Part shown: one piece after another, positions 1 to 9,900 of the stretch
Layout of the letters: every line of letters begins with the position of its first letter
How positions within the stretch are numbered: position 1 is the first letter of the stretch
Assembly (NCBI GenBank): GCA_903879765.1
Contig: CAIRMS010000257.1
Coordinates: 1-13,200, forward strand
DNA: 13,200 bases
DNA from: an uncultured Flavobacteriales bacterium
GTDB taxonomy: Bacteria; Bacteroidota; Bacteroidia; Flavobacteriales_D; Crocinitomicaceae
Direction of reading: 5' to 3'
Program-made: the position numbers and the translations under genes
The notes under the pieces: generated by a model
The model's database searches: none
What the model was told of the DNA's origin: nothing
Seen by the model: only the letters and a program-made list of their open reading frames with translations

Positions 1-38
1 AATGCTGTTTGAATGATTAAAATTTTCTTAGTCGCCAT
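1..38 (-). CDS. Start of a probable family 9 glycosyltransferase (heptosyltransferase-type), cut by window edge
   Basis: Reading the minus strand from 38, an ATG opens a frame that encodes MATKKILIIQTA before the window ends. A short Lys-rich start followed by the beta strand KILIIQTA is how many Bacteroidota family 9 glycosyltransferases (LPS heptosyltransferase-like) begin, usually continuing Phe-Ile-Gly-Asp. Only 12 residues are visible, so the family call is recognition of a start motif and not a domain match. The ATG shares one base with the TAA stop of the upstream secreted-protein gene (TAATG), which supports a true start and suggests termination-reinitiation coupling. If the call is right, the product would add a sugar to lipopolysaccharide or a related glycan at the inner face of the inner membrane. 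Another Rossmann-like enzyme could begin the same way. Confidence 0.5.
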   Translation of the reverse strand, partial: MATKKILIIQTA

Positions 39-3000
39 TACCTGATTAACGTCACGTATCCTCTTTTCACAATCAACTCTTCTGTTTGTGTCGTAATTTC
101 AATTCGATACAAAAAGACATCATTCGTTGCGTCTAGTCCTGAGCTGGAAATTTTCCCGTCCCAACCCACGGTTGGATCCGAAGTTTCAAAGACGATTTGT
201 CCCCAACGATCGATGATACTAAACGTATAGTTTTTTGGATCCGCATTTGAAACGACGGGATAGAAAATTGGATTTAATCCATCCGGAGTGAAAGCGTTTG
301 GTACAAAAACTAATGGATCGTACGGAATACACACATCAATGGAACGACTCGTTTCACTAAAGTTGTAGGAATTTAGTCCTTCAATTGCTTCGATTCGGTA
401 ACAAACTTCCCCATTGGTGCGCAGTGCAGAAACATCATCTGTAATACTCGTTATGTTATTTGGGACAATTGCTATTGGAGTATTTTCAAATGTGCCATAC
501 GCATTTCGGTAAACCTGGTATTCCATGACAGCTCCATCGAAGAGTTCGTATGGATTCCATGAAACGGTATTGATCATGTTGTATTGATCAGCGGATCCCG
601 TTACAAAAATTGTTTTATTGGTATTCGCATATGCACCTGGATTCCCGCAGCTGTCCACATACATGGTTCTGTATTCCCATGCTTGTAAGCTCAATTCCAC
701 ATCTTCATCAATGAACTTAGCAACATTCCCAATAACCGGTGCTCGACCAATTTCTTCAAAATTACCCGCTGTGTCTTTTCGTTCAAAGATTATTTCTGTA
801 ATTCCAACCGATGCATCGACGTAATCGTACAGTTCAATGTACTCTCCGTTGACTGTCGCCAATTTAAAATAATGATAAGCCGGTGCTGTCGGAGATGGCA
901 TCAAGAAGCATAGGGGATTCGAGAAAGCTGTTTTTCCATTGCTTAAATTCGCTTTGATGAAAATACAATACGACTGTCCACGCGTCAATTGAGCTAAGAA
1001 ATTCATATTGTTTGTACTTCCTAAAAGTGTCCATTGGTTGTTGTTCTTCGACCAAATTTCATAATTTGTGACGCCTGCACCACCATACAAACTCCAAGAT
1101 ACATTTGCTTTTTCTGCACACATGTTGATCGTGTAACTGGCTAATATAGATGTATGCACCAGTGCTTTCGCGGAAGTTTGAAAGGTTGGTGGATTAGCCG
1201 ATGTGAAGCAAGAATCGAAAGCTGCAACAGAATACGAGAAAGGACCAGGGGTATTCACGAGGTAGGAATAATTCGTTGTGCCTATTCCATAAACAGTATC
1301 CAATTCGTACAAAAATCCATTGGCATCAAAGGTGTAAATCACGTAACCGTAGGTGTCATCTTGCGCATTTTGATTCCATTGGATGTTCATTTGGTAGGAC
1401 GTTGTGTCGTAACCAACGGAATAGATGACTGGCATGTCAGGCGTAAACATGTCACTTAAATTATCACCAGGTCGATTGGAATTGAAGTTACACGTTGTTG
1501 TAGCTAAATTCACACGGTAGCGAATGAATTCGTCACACAAATCAATGGTATCGATGTAACTCGTTTGATTGTAAGGAACGCTATCCAAGAAATTAAAGAA
1601 GTTCGTCGGATATTCTCTATAGATGTAAAAATAGTCGTTGTAAGTCGGAAGCGGCGTCGCACGTGGTTTGTTCCAATTTAAAACGGCTGTTCCATTGTTT
1701 GGATTGACAAGCGTCAGAAAAATGTTAGAGATCGTATCACTGTAGCGAAGTGTTCCACCGTTACATCCGGACTGAACGGCTAAATAGAATTCGTGGTTTG
1801 TGTAAATCGCTGGGACAATAAAGCTGTTCGCAGTGATGTCGGTAACCGTTCCAATTAAACCATTTTGTATGGAATAGATTTGATAGGAAACAAAAGCATT
1901 GTTATTATTGGTGACAGGATTCCAGAAAATGGTCAAATCGTTGGTGTTCGCCGTTTGAATGCAATTGATTTCTGGTGCGTCAATGATTCCTGGATTCAAC
2001 ACATGAATTGTGATCGTCGCATACGATACTTGTGGAACTTGACAGTAATCGTCTTGAACACGAAAAACATAGTTATAGGTCATTTGATCCACGGTATTTC
2101 CTTGTGCATCGGAAATGTGATCACAGGTGGTTTGCCAATTGAAATTGGTGCTAATGGCACCTGTTCCACTTAAAGGAAATCCGTTGTTTAAACTCGCACA
2201 TGGTGCAACGCTACAGCCTGTACTCGAAGTGAAGTTCGTCCCATACATTGGTCCAGATCCAGTCATGGTTAAAGTTTGTGGACTTCCATCTTGTAAAAGG
2301 TCGCCGTCACTTGCGTTTAAGGTGAAAGAAACTAAATCTCCCGCATTCACAGTGAGCTCGAAGGAATTCCCTGGGAATGGCGGCGTTATTACTGGTGGAT
2401 TATTCCCTCCGGAACACGGCATGACCATCAGTTGCATTTCGCGTTCAACTTCTGAAATCAAGATTCCTTGACGATACGATTTCACCAAAACCTTCACCAC
2501 GTAATTTCCAATGTTTACACAGGTAAAATTCAATTCACCTGAAACAGGATTTAAACTCGCTGGGATATTCCCTGGATTCAAAATTTGATTCGGTGTAGGA
2601 TTTGTTGCGCTAAATCCAACTTCAAATGGAACGGCAATGGGATCTACTGGTGGATTGTAACTAGCTCCTTGAATGTTGTTGTAAGGAATTCCAAAGGAAA
2701 AAACCAAGGAGTCTAGGTTCGGATCAATGGCATTTCCATTGAATGTATATGGCGTTCCAGCACAACTGACGAAGTGTGGATCTTGAAAAAACACAGGTGA
2801 ATCGTCGGGAGAGTCTAAGGAATAAATTTTCGCCGCCAAAGTGATTCCATAGTTTGATGGATTCATTAAATTGGAAACCGTGTTGCTTCGAGAGAAATTT
2901 TCGTAGGTGAAAATCCAACCATTTGCAGGTGGAACACCAGTTAAAGAAACTGACGTACTGCGATAAACAACTTTTTCAACAGCTCCTTGACCGTTTCCGC

Positions 3001-3304
3001 CGTTGCTTCCAGTACCACAAAGAAGTGGTCCGGGTGAACCGGCTACGGGAGAACAAGTAGGGGAGATGTCTTGACGAGAAACAAAATCTACGTTAATGGA
3101 CGATAAGCTTGGATTGTTCCAAACTTTTAGTTGTTCAGATACTGGATTGACATCTGCTCCGTTGCAATCGCGGTAAAAAATCAACTCAAATTGATAATTC
3201 GTTCCCCCCAAATGTTTGTAGCTGATTTCACCTCCCATGACATGGGAAGCAAATGCGTTTTGACAAAACAAAACAAAAGAAAGCAGAAAAATAACTCTAA
3301 ACAT
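38..3304 (-). CDS. Large secreted surface protein with T9SS type B (gliding-motility-associated) C-terminal sorting domain
   Basis: This 1088-residue protein begins with a signal peptide (about residues 1-19, hydrophobic core VIFLLSFVLF) followed by mature SHVMGGEI, an N-terminus common in Bacteroidota gliding-associated cargo. Residues about 20-295 form a Cys-containing N-terminal domain. Residues about 303-437 look like an Ig/cadherin-type fold. Residues about 440-990 hold several fibronectin III-like sandwiches, suggested by repeated patterns such as FWNPV, LNWNKP, IQWNQ and VSWNPYE. Residues about 998-1088 are the C-terminal sorting domain, with FVPNAFTPDG, IDRWGQIVF, GWDG and a final GYVTLIR. 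By family knowledge it crosses the outer membrane through T9SS and is anchored or released at the surface; a binding or adhesive role is inference and no catalytic motif is visible. It is the fourth gene of a minus-strand run, 58 bases after the second M16 gene. Confidence 0.88.
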   Translation of the reverse strand: MFRVIFLLSFVLFCQNAFASHVMGGEISYKHLGGTNYQFELIFYRDCNGADVNPVSEQLKVWNNPSLSSINVDFVSRQDISPTCSPVAGSPGPLLCGTGSNGGNGQGAVEKVVYRSTSVSLTGVPPANGWIFTYENFSRSNTVSNLMNPSNYGITLAAKIYSLDSPDDSPVFFQDPHFVSCAGTPYTFNGNAIDPNLDSLVFSFGIPYNNIQGASYNPPVDPIAVPFEVGFSATNPTPNQILNPGNIPASLNPVSGELNFTCVNIGNYVVKVLVKSYRQGILISEVEREMQLMVMPCSGGNNPPVITPPFPGNSFELTVNAGDLVSFTLNASDGDLLQDGSPQTLTMTGSGPMYGTNFTSSTGCSVAPCASLNNGFPLSGTGAISTNFNWQTTCDHISDAQGNTVDQMTYNYVFRVQDDYCQVPQVSYATITIHVLNPGIIDAPEINCIQTANTNDLTIFWNPVTNNNNAFVSYQIYSIQNGLIGTVTDITANSFIVPAIYTNHEFYLAVQSGCNGGTLRYSDTISNIFLTLVNPNNGTAVLNWNKPRATPLPTYNDYFYIYREYPTNFFNFLDSVPYNQTSYIDTIDLCDEFIRYRVNLATTTCNFNSNRPGDNLSDMFTPDMPVIYSVGYDTTSYQMNIQWNQNAQDDTYGYVIYTFDANGFLYELDTVYGIGTTNYSYLVNTPGPFSYSVAAFDSCFTSANPPTFQTSAKALVHTSILASYTINMCAEKANVSWSLYGGAGVTNYEIWSKNNNQWTLLGSTNNMNFLAQLTRGQSYCIFIKANLSNGKTAFSNPLCFLMPSPTAPAYHYFKLATVNGEYIELYDYVDASVGITEIIFERKDTAGNFEEIGRAPVIGNVAKFIDEDVELSLQAWEYRTMYVDSCGNPGAYANTNKTIFVTGSADQYNMINTVSWNPYELFDGAVMEYQVYRNAYGTFENTPIAIVPNNITSITDDVSALRTNGEVCYRIEAIEGLNSYNFSETSRSIDVCIPYDPLVFVPNAFTPDGLNPIFYPVVSNADPKNYTFSIIDRWGQIVFETSDPTVGWDGKISSSGLDATNDVFLYRIEITTQTEELIVKRGYVTLIR

Positions 3305-3341
3305 CAGTAAAACAACGGGAAAAGTCCGTATTTATTATAAC

Positions 3342-3370
3342 GAAAGTTAACTGAATAAGTTGCTAGCCAA
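3342..3370 (-). promoter_or_regulatory. Candidate Bacteroidota-type promoter for the 1088-residue secreted protein
   Basis: On the minus strand TTG (3370-3368) is followed after 18 bases by TAACTTTC (3349-3342), which matches seven of the eight positions of the Bacteroidota -7 box TAnnTTTG. Spacing fits the known -33/-7 arrangement. Transcription would start about 30 bases before the ATG. The -33 element overlaps the end of the upstream M16 gene, so this would be an internal promoter in a co-directional run. AT-rich sequence gives such matches by chance, so it is only a candidate. Confidence 0.3.
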
Positions 3371-4619
3371 CGCTAATTATCGACAAACTTTTCCAATCCA
3401 AGTGTTTACGCGCCATTTCGCGGATTTCTTCCGCAGTAATTTCTTGTATTTTTTGGATGTATTTGTTGTAAAAAGAGATGTCCATACCGTGTAATTCTAC
3501 ACCAGAGAATAAATCCAACATGGCGTATGGTCCATCGGCTGCTTTGAGCAATTGTCCGAGCAAGTAACTTTTAACCAACTCCAATTCTTCGGCTGGAACT
3601 AGTTCTGTTTGTAGTCGCTCGAGTTCGTTTTTCACTTCTTGAATGGTCGCTTCTCGTACTTCTTTGGCAACTTCTGTTGCAATCATGAAATACCCGAAAT
3701 GCGTATTTTCCATCATGTAGGACCCAATTCCGTAGGTATAGCCTTTGTCCTCACGGATATTACTCATCAAGCGACTCCCGAAATAATCTCCGAGAATGGT
3801 GTTCATGACCGAAAAGGAAATAAAATCCGGATGCGTTTTATTGAACATGATTTTCCCAATGCGAATCGCTGTTTGCAGGGCATCTGATTTATCTTCATGA
3901 AAAATATGTGCTTTACCAGTGAATTCACTTTTGATGGGTTTTAGATTTTCTCCCGCGAAATTGGCACAAGCATCTTTTATCTCAAGCATGACTTCCTTTG
4001 ATAGATCACCCACTAAAAAGACTTTCGACAATCCTTTTAAATAGTGTTTTTGGTGGAATGCGATGAGGTCCGCTCGCTTCACTGTTGCGTAATCACTTTG
4101 CGAAATCACTTGTGAATAGGGCGTTTCTTCAAAAAGGACTTGCTGTATTTTTCGCTGTGCTAACACATTTACTTTTTGCAGTTGAACCTTTAATTTTTCT
4201 TGTCGCTCATTGCAGATTTCTTGCACTTCTTTTTCCGGGAAAATGACAGAAGTAAATGCTTCGTGAAAAATATCAAAAGCTTGTTTCAAGTAGCTATTTA
4301 ATGCATACAGTGTAACGATAGCTTGTTCTTGCGATACGCTGACATCGTAATACGCGCCAACGGCATCAAGTGCATGTTGAATTTGAATCGCAGATTTTGA
4401 TTTCGTTCCGGAAATTAAAAGTCCAGCAGAGAGAGAAGCCAAAATGGGCGTTTCGATCGTCGTTCCAGCATTGAAATGCAATTCCAATTTTGACGTTTCA
4501 TTGGCAATGTTGTTTTTCCAATACAATGGAATGCCAGGATGGATTTCAACCATTTCAGGGACCGAGAAATCAATCGATTTTATGGGTGTGAGCTTCGGGG
4601 CAACTTGACGATTAAGCAT
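3363..4619 (-). CDS. M16 family peptidase-like subunit lacking the zinc-binding motif
   Basis: The 418-residue length and the two-lobed alpha/beta pattern fit half-size M16 proteins (processing-peptidase-like). At the place where active members carry HxxEH, about residues 62-71, this one reads SLSAGLLISG, so it should not bind catalytic zinc. The C-terminal lobe keeps GSRLMSNIRED followed by GYTYGIGS (about residues 281-300), the Arg/Tyr region that in heterodimeric M16 enzymes is contributed by the inactive partner to the active site. There is no signal peptide, so the protein is probably cytoplasmic. Its ATG lies inside the end of the preceding M16 gene (8-base overlap) behind an A-rich leader, indicating translational coupling and, by inference, heterodimer formation with that product. 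The natural substrate is unknown. Confidence 0.88.
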   Translation of the reverse strand: MLNRQVAPKLTPIKSIDFSVPEMVEIHPGIPLYWKNNIANETSKLELHFNAGTTIETPILASLSAGLLISGTKSKSAIQIQHALDAVGAYYDVSVSQEQAIVTLYALNSYLKQAFDIFHEAFTSVIFPEKEVQEICNERQEKLKVQLQKVNVLAQRKIQQVLFEETPYSQVISQSDYATVKRADLIAFHQKHYLKGLSKVFLVGDLSKEVMLEIKDACANFAGENLKPIKSEFTGKAHIFHEDKSDALQTAIRIGKIMFNKTHPDFISFSVMNTILGDYFGSRLMSNIREDKGYTYGIGSYMMENTHFGYFMIATEVAKEVREATIQEVKNELERLQTELVPAEELELVKSYLLGQLLKAADGPYAMLDLFSGVELHGMDISFYNKYIQKIQEITAEEIREMARKHLDWKSLSIISVG

Positions 4620-5856
4620 TTTTTTTCTTTTTAACTTTCAATAAAACACCATTTTTCTTGGCAAACAAGTGATTGGCAAAGGTTCGGAGGTCCTCCGCGT
4701 GAATCGACTGGTAGATTTCTTGTTCTTCGTTAATTCCATTCGCATCGCCTAATAATTCAAAAAAGGACAAATTCATCGCTCGGTTCAACAATCCTTGATC
4801 TTGGAAAGCGCGTGCCGTTCGAAGTTTGATTTTAATTTGCTCCAATTCTTTTTTAGAAATCAAGGTCGTTTTGTAGTGCGCAAGGATTTTCCAGATTTCT
4901 TTATCAAGTTCAGCAAACGATTTTCCCTCATTCAATTTCCCCGTAATGATGAATAATCCTTCATCCACGGATCCCGTAATGTAGGCATTGATTTCAGAGA
5001 CCAATTTTTGTTTCTTGATGAGGTCGACATACATTTTGGATACTTTCTCGCGTCCCATGATGTCGCTTAACAAATCAGCAAAGTAATATCCCGGATGTTT
5101 TCGTTCGGGCATTTTAAAGGCATAATAAAATGCATCTGCAGGAACGTTTCGAACAATGGTTTTAGATTTAAAACGATCTTGAGCTGGTTCTAATGGAAGA
5201 ATGCGTGACGTTTTCTTTGCTTTCGGAATGGAACCAAAAAAATGATTAACGCGGTCTTTAACAAAATCCAACTCAAAGTTTCCAATGACACACAAAATGC
5301 AATTGGATGGATGATAGTGCTTTTTGAAAAACGCTTTCACGTCACTCATTTTCGCATCCTCAATGTGCTTGATCTCTTTTCCAATTGTCGCCCATTTGTA
5401 CGGGTGTTTGGTATACGCTAAAGGACGCAATTCTAACCAAACGTCGCCATACGGTTGATTTAAGTAGCGTTGCTTAAATTCTTCAATTACGACATTGCGT
5501 TGAACCTCCAAGCTTTTATCGGTGAATGCTAGGGATAGCATGCGATCGCTTTCTAACCAAAGAGCAGTATCGAGGTTGTGAGCTGGGAGGACATCGTAAT
5601 AATTCGTGATGTCGTTGCTCGTAAACGCATTGCTTTCACCACCAGCGGCTTGAAGTGGTCCATCGAAATCGGGAATGTTCACCGATCCTCCAAACATCAA
5701 ATGTTCGAATAAATGGGCAAATCCTGTTTTCTCTTCGCTTTCGTCGCGCGCACCAACGTCGTACAATAAATTGACCACGGCCATCGGGGTGGATGCTTCT
5801 TTGTGGAAAAGGACCGTTAGGCCGTTTTCCAATTTAAATCGTTCAAAATGAATCAT
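4612..5856 (-). CDS. M16 family zinc metallopeptidase, catalytic subunit
   Basis: This 414-residue protein has the inverted zinc motif HLFEH at residues 48-52 (within GFAHLFEHLMFGGS) and the downstream acidic ligand in NVVIEEFKQR (Glu125/Glu126), about 74 residues later as expected for the family. GGESNAFTS (72-80) is the conserved strand following the motif. Known members cleave peptides or unfolded polypeptides within a closed chamber. The length matches half-size M16 enzymes that act as dimers, and the zinc-less second copy directly downstream supplies the complementary motif. No signal peptide is visible, so cytoplasmic peptide turnover is more likely than periplasmic processing. The ATG overlaps the upstream flavoprotein's TGA stop (ATGA, 4 bases), implying co-translation. 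The C-terminus is a Lys-rich tail. Confidence 0.92.
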   Translation of the reverse strand: MIHFERFKLENGLTVLFHKEASTPMAVVNLLYDVGARDESEEKTGFAHLFEHLMFGGSVNIPDFDGPLQAAGGESNAFTSNDITNYYDVLPAHNLDTALWLESDRMLSLAFTDKSLEVQRNVVIEEFKQRYLNQPYGDVWLELRPLAYTKHPYKWATIGKEIKHIEDAKMSDVKAFFKKHYHPSNCILCVIGNFELDFVKDRVNHFFGSIPKAKKTSRILPLEPAQDRFKSKTIVRNVPADAFYYAFKMPERKHPGYYFADLLSDIMGREKVSKMYVDLIKKQKLVSEINAYITGSVDEGLFIITGKLNEGKSFAELDKEIWKILAHYKTTLISKKELEQIKIKLRTARAFQDQGLLNRAMNLSFFELLGDANGINEEQEIYQSIHAEDLRTFANHLFAKKNGVLLKVKKKKNA

Positions 5857-6805
5857 AAATAGTTCTTTTGTTCGTTCAGTGCTTGATGAAATTCAGTCAT
5901 CATTTCTTGAACAATTTCACCCGCAGGCATAATTTTTTCAATGAGTCCGGCTATTTGACCAATTTCCAATTCGCCTTCTATCAAATCTCCTTCGAACATG
6001 CCTTTTTTCGCACGTCCACGCCCGAGAATTTCCGTTAATTTCTCTTTATCTGCTCCGTCTTGATAGGCGGATTGTAATTGTGTGTAAAATTCATTTTTCA
6101 ATAACCGAACCGGTGTCAGTTCCTTTAATGTCAATATTGTGTCACCTTCTTCACTAGCGATGATGTATTGTTTAAAGTTCTCATGAGCGCTACTTTCTAT
6201 AGACGTCACAAAGCGACTTCCCACTTGAACAGCTTCTGCACCAAGGTTCATCGCAGCGAGCATTCCTCGTCCGGGCCAATTCCACCTGCAGCGATTAAGG
6301 GAATTTGTATGGCCGCTTTCACCATCGGAATCAAACAAAATGTGGTCGTTTCATCGCGTCCGTTGTGTCCGCCTGCTTCGAAACCTTCGGCAACAATCGC
6401 ATCAACTCCTGCTTCTTGCGCTTTCAGTGCAAATTTCACACTGGAAACGACGTGTACCACTTTAATTCCGTGATCTTGCAAATGTTTTGTCCATGTTTTT
6501 GGATTTCCTGCTGATGTGAAAACAATCGGAACCTTATGTTTAATGATGGTTTGAATGTGCTTATCGATGTCTGGGTAAAGCATGGGTAAATTCACGGCGA
6601 ACGGTTTACTCGTTGCTTGTTTACATTTGATGACCTGTTCTTCTAAAATCTCGGGATACATCGATCCAGAACCAATAATTCCAAGTCCGCCAGCATTGGA
6701 AACGGCAGCGGCTAATTCCCATCCAGAACACCAAATCATGCCGGCTTGAATCAAAGGATATTGAATATCAAGTAGTTGGCAAATACGGTTGTGTGCGTTT
6801 GACAT
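5853..6805 (-). CDS. Nitronate monooxygenase / FabK-like FMN enzyme, frameshifted in this sequence
   Basis: Two overlapping reading frames join into one protein of about 317 residues, the usual length of the family. The first frame gives IQAGMIWCSGWELAAAVSNA near the N-terminus, GFEAGGHNGRDETTT with the conserved His (about 147), and IPLIAAGGIG. The second continues GRGMLAAMNLGAEAVQVGSR, the FMN phosphate-binding end of the TIM barrel, and stays family-like to its stop. Restoring one base in the C/G run at 6273-6275 reunites them. The family oxidises alkyl nitronates with FMN and oxygen; some close relatives are enoyl-ACP reductases (FabK) and sequence alone does not separate them here. I chose ATG at 6805 over the TTG at 6841 because the extra 12 residues do not resemble the family. 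The gene heads the minus-strand run and overlaps the M16 start by 4 bases. Confidence 0.85.
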
Positions 6806-6881
6806 AATAAGCGTTTGAAGGACGAATTTAATGATTTCCAAAGGGATTCACACACCCTAATTTCAATTAATCTGAAATGAT

Positions 6882-6889
6882 TAAATTAG
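6882..6889 (+). promoter_or_regulatory. Candidate -7 promoter box before the 1349-residue secreted protein
   Basis: TAAATTAG matches TAnnTTTG at seven of eight positions and lies 22 bases before the chosen ATG (6912), inside a 106-base divergent gap. The same nine bases, TAAATTAGC, occur before the gene at 12109 at a similar distance. No TTG sits 17-23 bases upstream, so the -33 element is missing or degenerate. If real, transcription would begin after the GTG at 6891, arguing for the ATG start. Confidence 0.25.
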
Positions 6890-6911
6890 CGTGAAAATAG
6901 TCGTTTTGAAA

Positions 6912-9900
6912 ATGCGTTACTTCTTTGTGTTCTTCTTGTTCGCGTCACTTTATCAGGTGCATGCGCAGGATTCTCATGAAGCAATGCCTCATAACGAAAT
7001 ACAATTCATTGAAAACAAAGGACAATGGCCTTCCGTTGTACAGTTTCAATCGTCTGTTTCTGGCGGGAAATTATGGATAAGCGACAGTTCCATTTTATTT
7101 CAATTGCAAGATCTATCGGATCTGCACAAAGCACACTATGAATTAAAAAACATAGAAAATCCAAGCCTGAAATCGGCACTCATTCAGCAAAAGTTTCTTG
7201 GATCGAAAACGGACAAATTACTTTCTACTGAAGGACGTTCGACACATTATTACAATTACTTTCTTGGGAATGACTCCACGAAATGGACGCATGACGTACA
7301 CACCTACTCAAAGGTGGAATACCAGCACTTTTATTCCGATATTCATTTGCTTTGGGAGAGTGATAAAAATGCCTTGAAGTATTCGTTTTTTGTCGAGCCG
7401 GAAGCAAATCCAAACGAAATTCGCTGGATGTATTCCGGAGAATATTCGTCGATTCGCATTCGAGACGGACGTTTGATCCTAAAAACGGCTATCGGAGAAA
7501 TCATTGAGCAACGTCCCATTGCGTACCAACTCATCAACGGAAAAAAAATCCCGGTTTCTTGTTCGTTTCAGGAGCAAGAGGGAAGTTATGGTTATGAATT
7601 AGGAAAGTACAACAAAGAATTCCCGTTAGTGATTGATCCAGTCCTTGTTTTTGCGACATACAACGGTTCCGTGTCGGATAATTTCGGAATGACAGCCACG
7701 TATGGAAACGATGGTTCGGCCTACTCAGCTGGAATGGTTTACGGAAACAACTTCCCTATTCCAAACGCGAATTCCTTTGATATTTCTCCGAATTTCACGT
7801 CCATTGCAGGATCTTACGGAATTACCGATGTGTTTGTCACAAAGTATAATCCAACGGGAACCAATATGTTATGGTCAGCCTTTTTAGGTGGGGGAGACAT
7901 GACACAAGGAACGGAAACCGCACATAGTTTGATTTGTGATTCGCTGAATAACATTTATGTTTTCGGTGCAACTTCGAGTACTAATTTCCCAACGACATCC
8001 GGTGCATTTCAAGCAACACACGGCGGGGGAACAAGCGGTGCCAATTTCTTGTACAACGGTGTGTATTTTTCAGGTCAAGGCACGGATATATTCATTTCGA
8101 AAATAGCGTCAAACGGACAGAATTTATTGGCATCAACGTATGTGGGCGGTTCGGATAATGACGGGGTGAATTATCGCTCAACAGGTTTGCCATACAATTC
8201 CGTTGCAGCGTATGATTCCTTAACGACCAATTACGGTGATCAATTCCGAGGTGAAATCATGTTGGATTCGTTGAATAACGTTTACATCGCTAGTTGCACT
8301 CGCTCCGCTAATTTTCCAACTTTGAACGCCTTTCAGGGGGTGAAATCAGCCGGACAAGATGGTGTGATTTTTAAATTGAATGCATCATTCTCAAATTTAC
8401 AATTCTCTTCCTTTTATGGTGGAAACAATTCTGATGCGTGTTATTCGGTGAAGTTGGATACTCTTGGAGCGATTGTTTTCGCTGGAGGAACTTGTTCGAC
8501 CAATTTATCGGGAACAAGCGGAGCATTTCAAAGTTCCTTTCAAGGTGGAAAAACAGATGGATTTGTGGTGAAATTAGTTCCAGCGGGTACGAGCATTCAA
8601 AAAGCGAGTTACGTAGGAGCGTCAAACTACGACCAAGTATTCTTTGTTGAAATTGATCGTTTGAATCAAATTTTCTTGTTGGGTCAATCGGTGGGAGGAA
8701 CGTTTCCTGTCAACAATGCGCCATATTCCAATCCTGGAAGTAGCCAGTTTATTTTGAAGCTGAATCCAAATTTAACGACCAACCTTGCGTCAACGGTCAT
8801 TGGAAATGGAAGTCCATCAATTAACATTTCACCAGCGGCTTTTCTAGTTGACATCTGCGGAAACATGTACGTTTCCGGATGGGGAGCAAATATTTTGCAA
8901 TCCGTTCCGATTAGTGGAATGCCGATTTCACCAAATGCCTTTCAATCGACAACTACAGGTTTTGATTTCTATCTAATGGTTGTCCAAAACGACTTTTCCG
9001 GTTTACTTTATGGTTCGTATATCGGTGGTTCTTTGGCGCAGGAGCATGTTGATGGCGGAACATCACGTTTTGATAAAAACGGTGTCGTTTATCAGTCTGT
9101 TTGTGGTGGATGTGGCGCGCACAGTGATTTTCCAACATCTCCAGGAGCTTGGTCCTCCTCAAACAATTCCTCCAATTGCAACAACCTAGTTTTCAAGTTC
9201 GATTTTCAATTGATTCCGACTGCTTCGTTTACTACCAACAACGTGGCAGGGTGTACAGATTTAACCGTTGATTTTCAAAATACATCGACGCAATTAGATT
9301 CCTATTTATGGGATTTTGGCAACGGAGATACATCAAGTGTGATTTTTAATCCTTCAGTTACCTACACACAAGCAGGTTCATATAACGTGAATCTTTATGT
9401 GACAGACAGTGTTTGCTTGTTAACCGACACAGCAAATATTCAGGTACTCGTTTTGGACTCCATCCAATTGAATGTATTAGATACGATCAGTTTATGTAGT
9501 TCGAATCCATTTGAACTCGTTGCGTTTCATAACGGAACAGGGACACAATTCATTTGGTCGCAAAATGTCAATTTGAGTAATCCCTTAAATAATCCGAACG
9601 ATTCAACGGCAACAGTATCCACACCAGGTTGGTATTACATTGAAGTAAGCAATCCCTTTTGTTCGAAATTGGATAGTGTTTTTCTTGCGTTTGATGTCCC
9701 ACTGCAAGCGATATTTTCCATTGATGACTCTTTGGGCTGCGCACCATTCACCGTGACCTTTAACAATAGTTCGACTTTTACGACGGATTTTTTATGGGAT
9801 TTAGGAAATGGCACAGTTGATTCGGTCAATTTTAATCCAACTGTTACGTTTTCAAGTCCTGGAATTTATCCAATTCAATTGACGATTTCAGATAGTATCT

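Noticed and set aside
1154..2471. Plus-strand open frames opposite the 1088-residue gene
   Set aside because: They are antisense shadows with no family resemblance, lying under a gene with clear signal peptide and sorting domain.
3359..3371. Possible hairpin GTTG-CTAGC-CAAC at the end of the second M16 gene as a terminator
   Set aside because: The stem is only 4 bases with no T-run behind it, and the next gene is co-directional and close.
6820..6830. TAAATTCG on the minus strand before the flavoenzyme as a -7 promoter box
   Set aside because: It matches seven of eight positions, but no TTG lies 17-23 bases upstream and the surroundings are AT-rich.
6839..6841. TTG as start of the flavoenzyme gene
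   Set aside because: The 12 added residues do not resemble the family; ATG at 6805 gives the usual N-terminus (MSNAHNRICQLL).
6891..6893. GTG as start of the 1349-residue protein
   Set aside because: It adds seven residues ahead of a good signal peptide that begins at ATG 6912, and it may lie upstream of the transcription start.
8371..9189. Open frames on both strands within the propeller region
   Set aside because: They are low-complexity shadows of the large gene with no recognisable domains.
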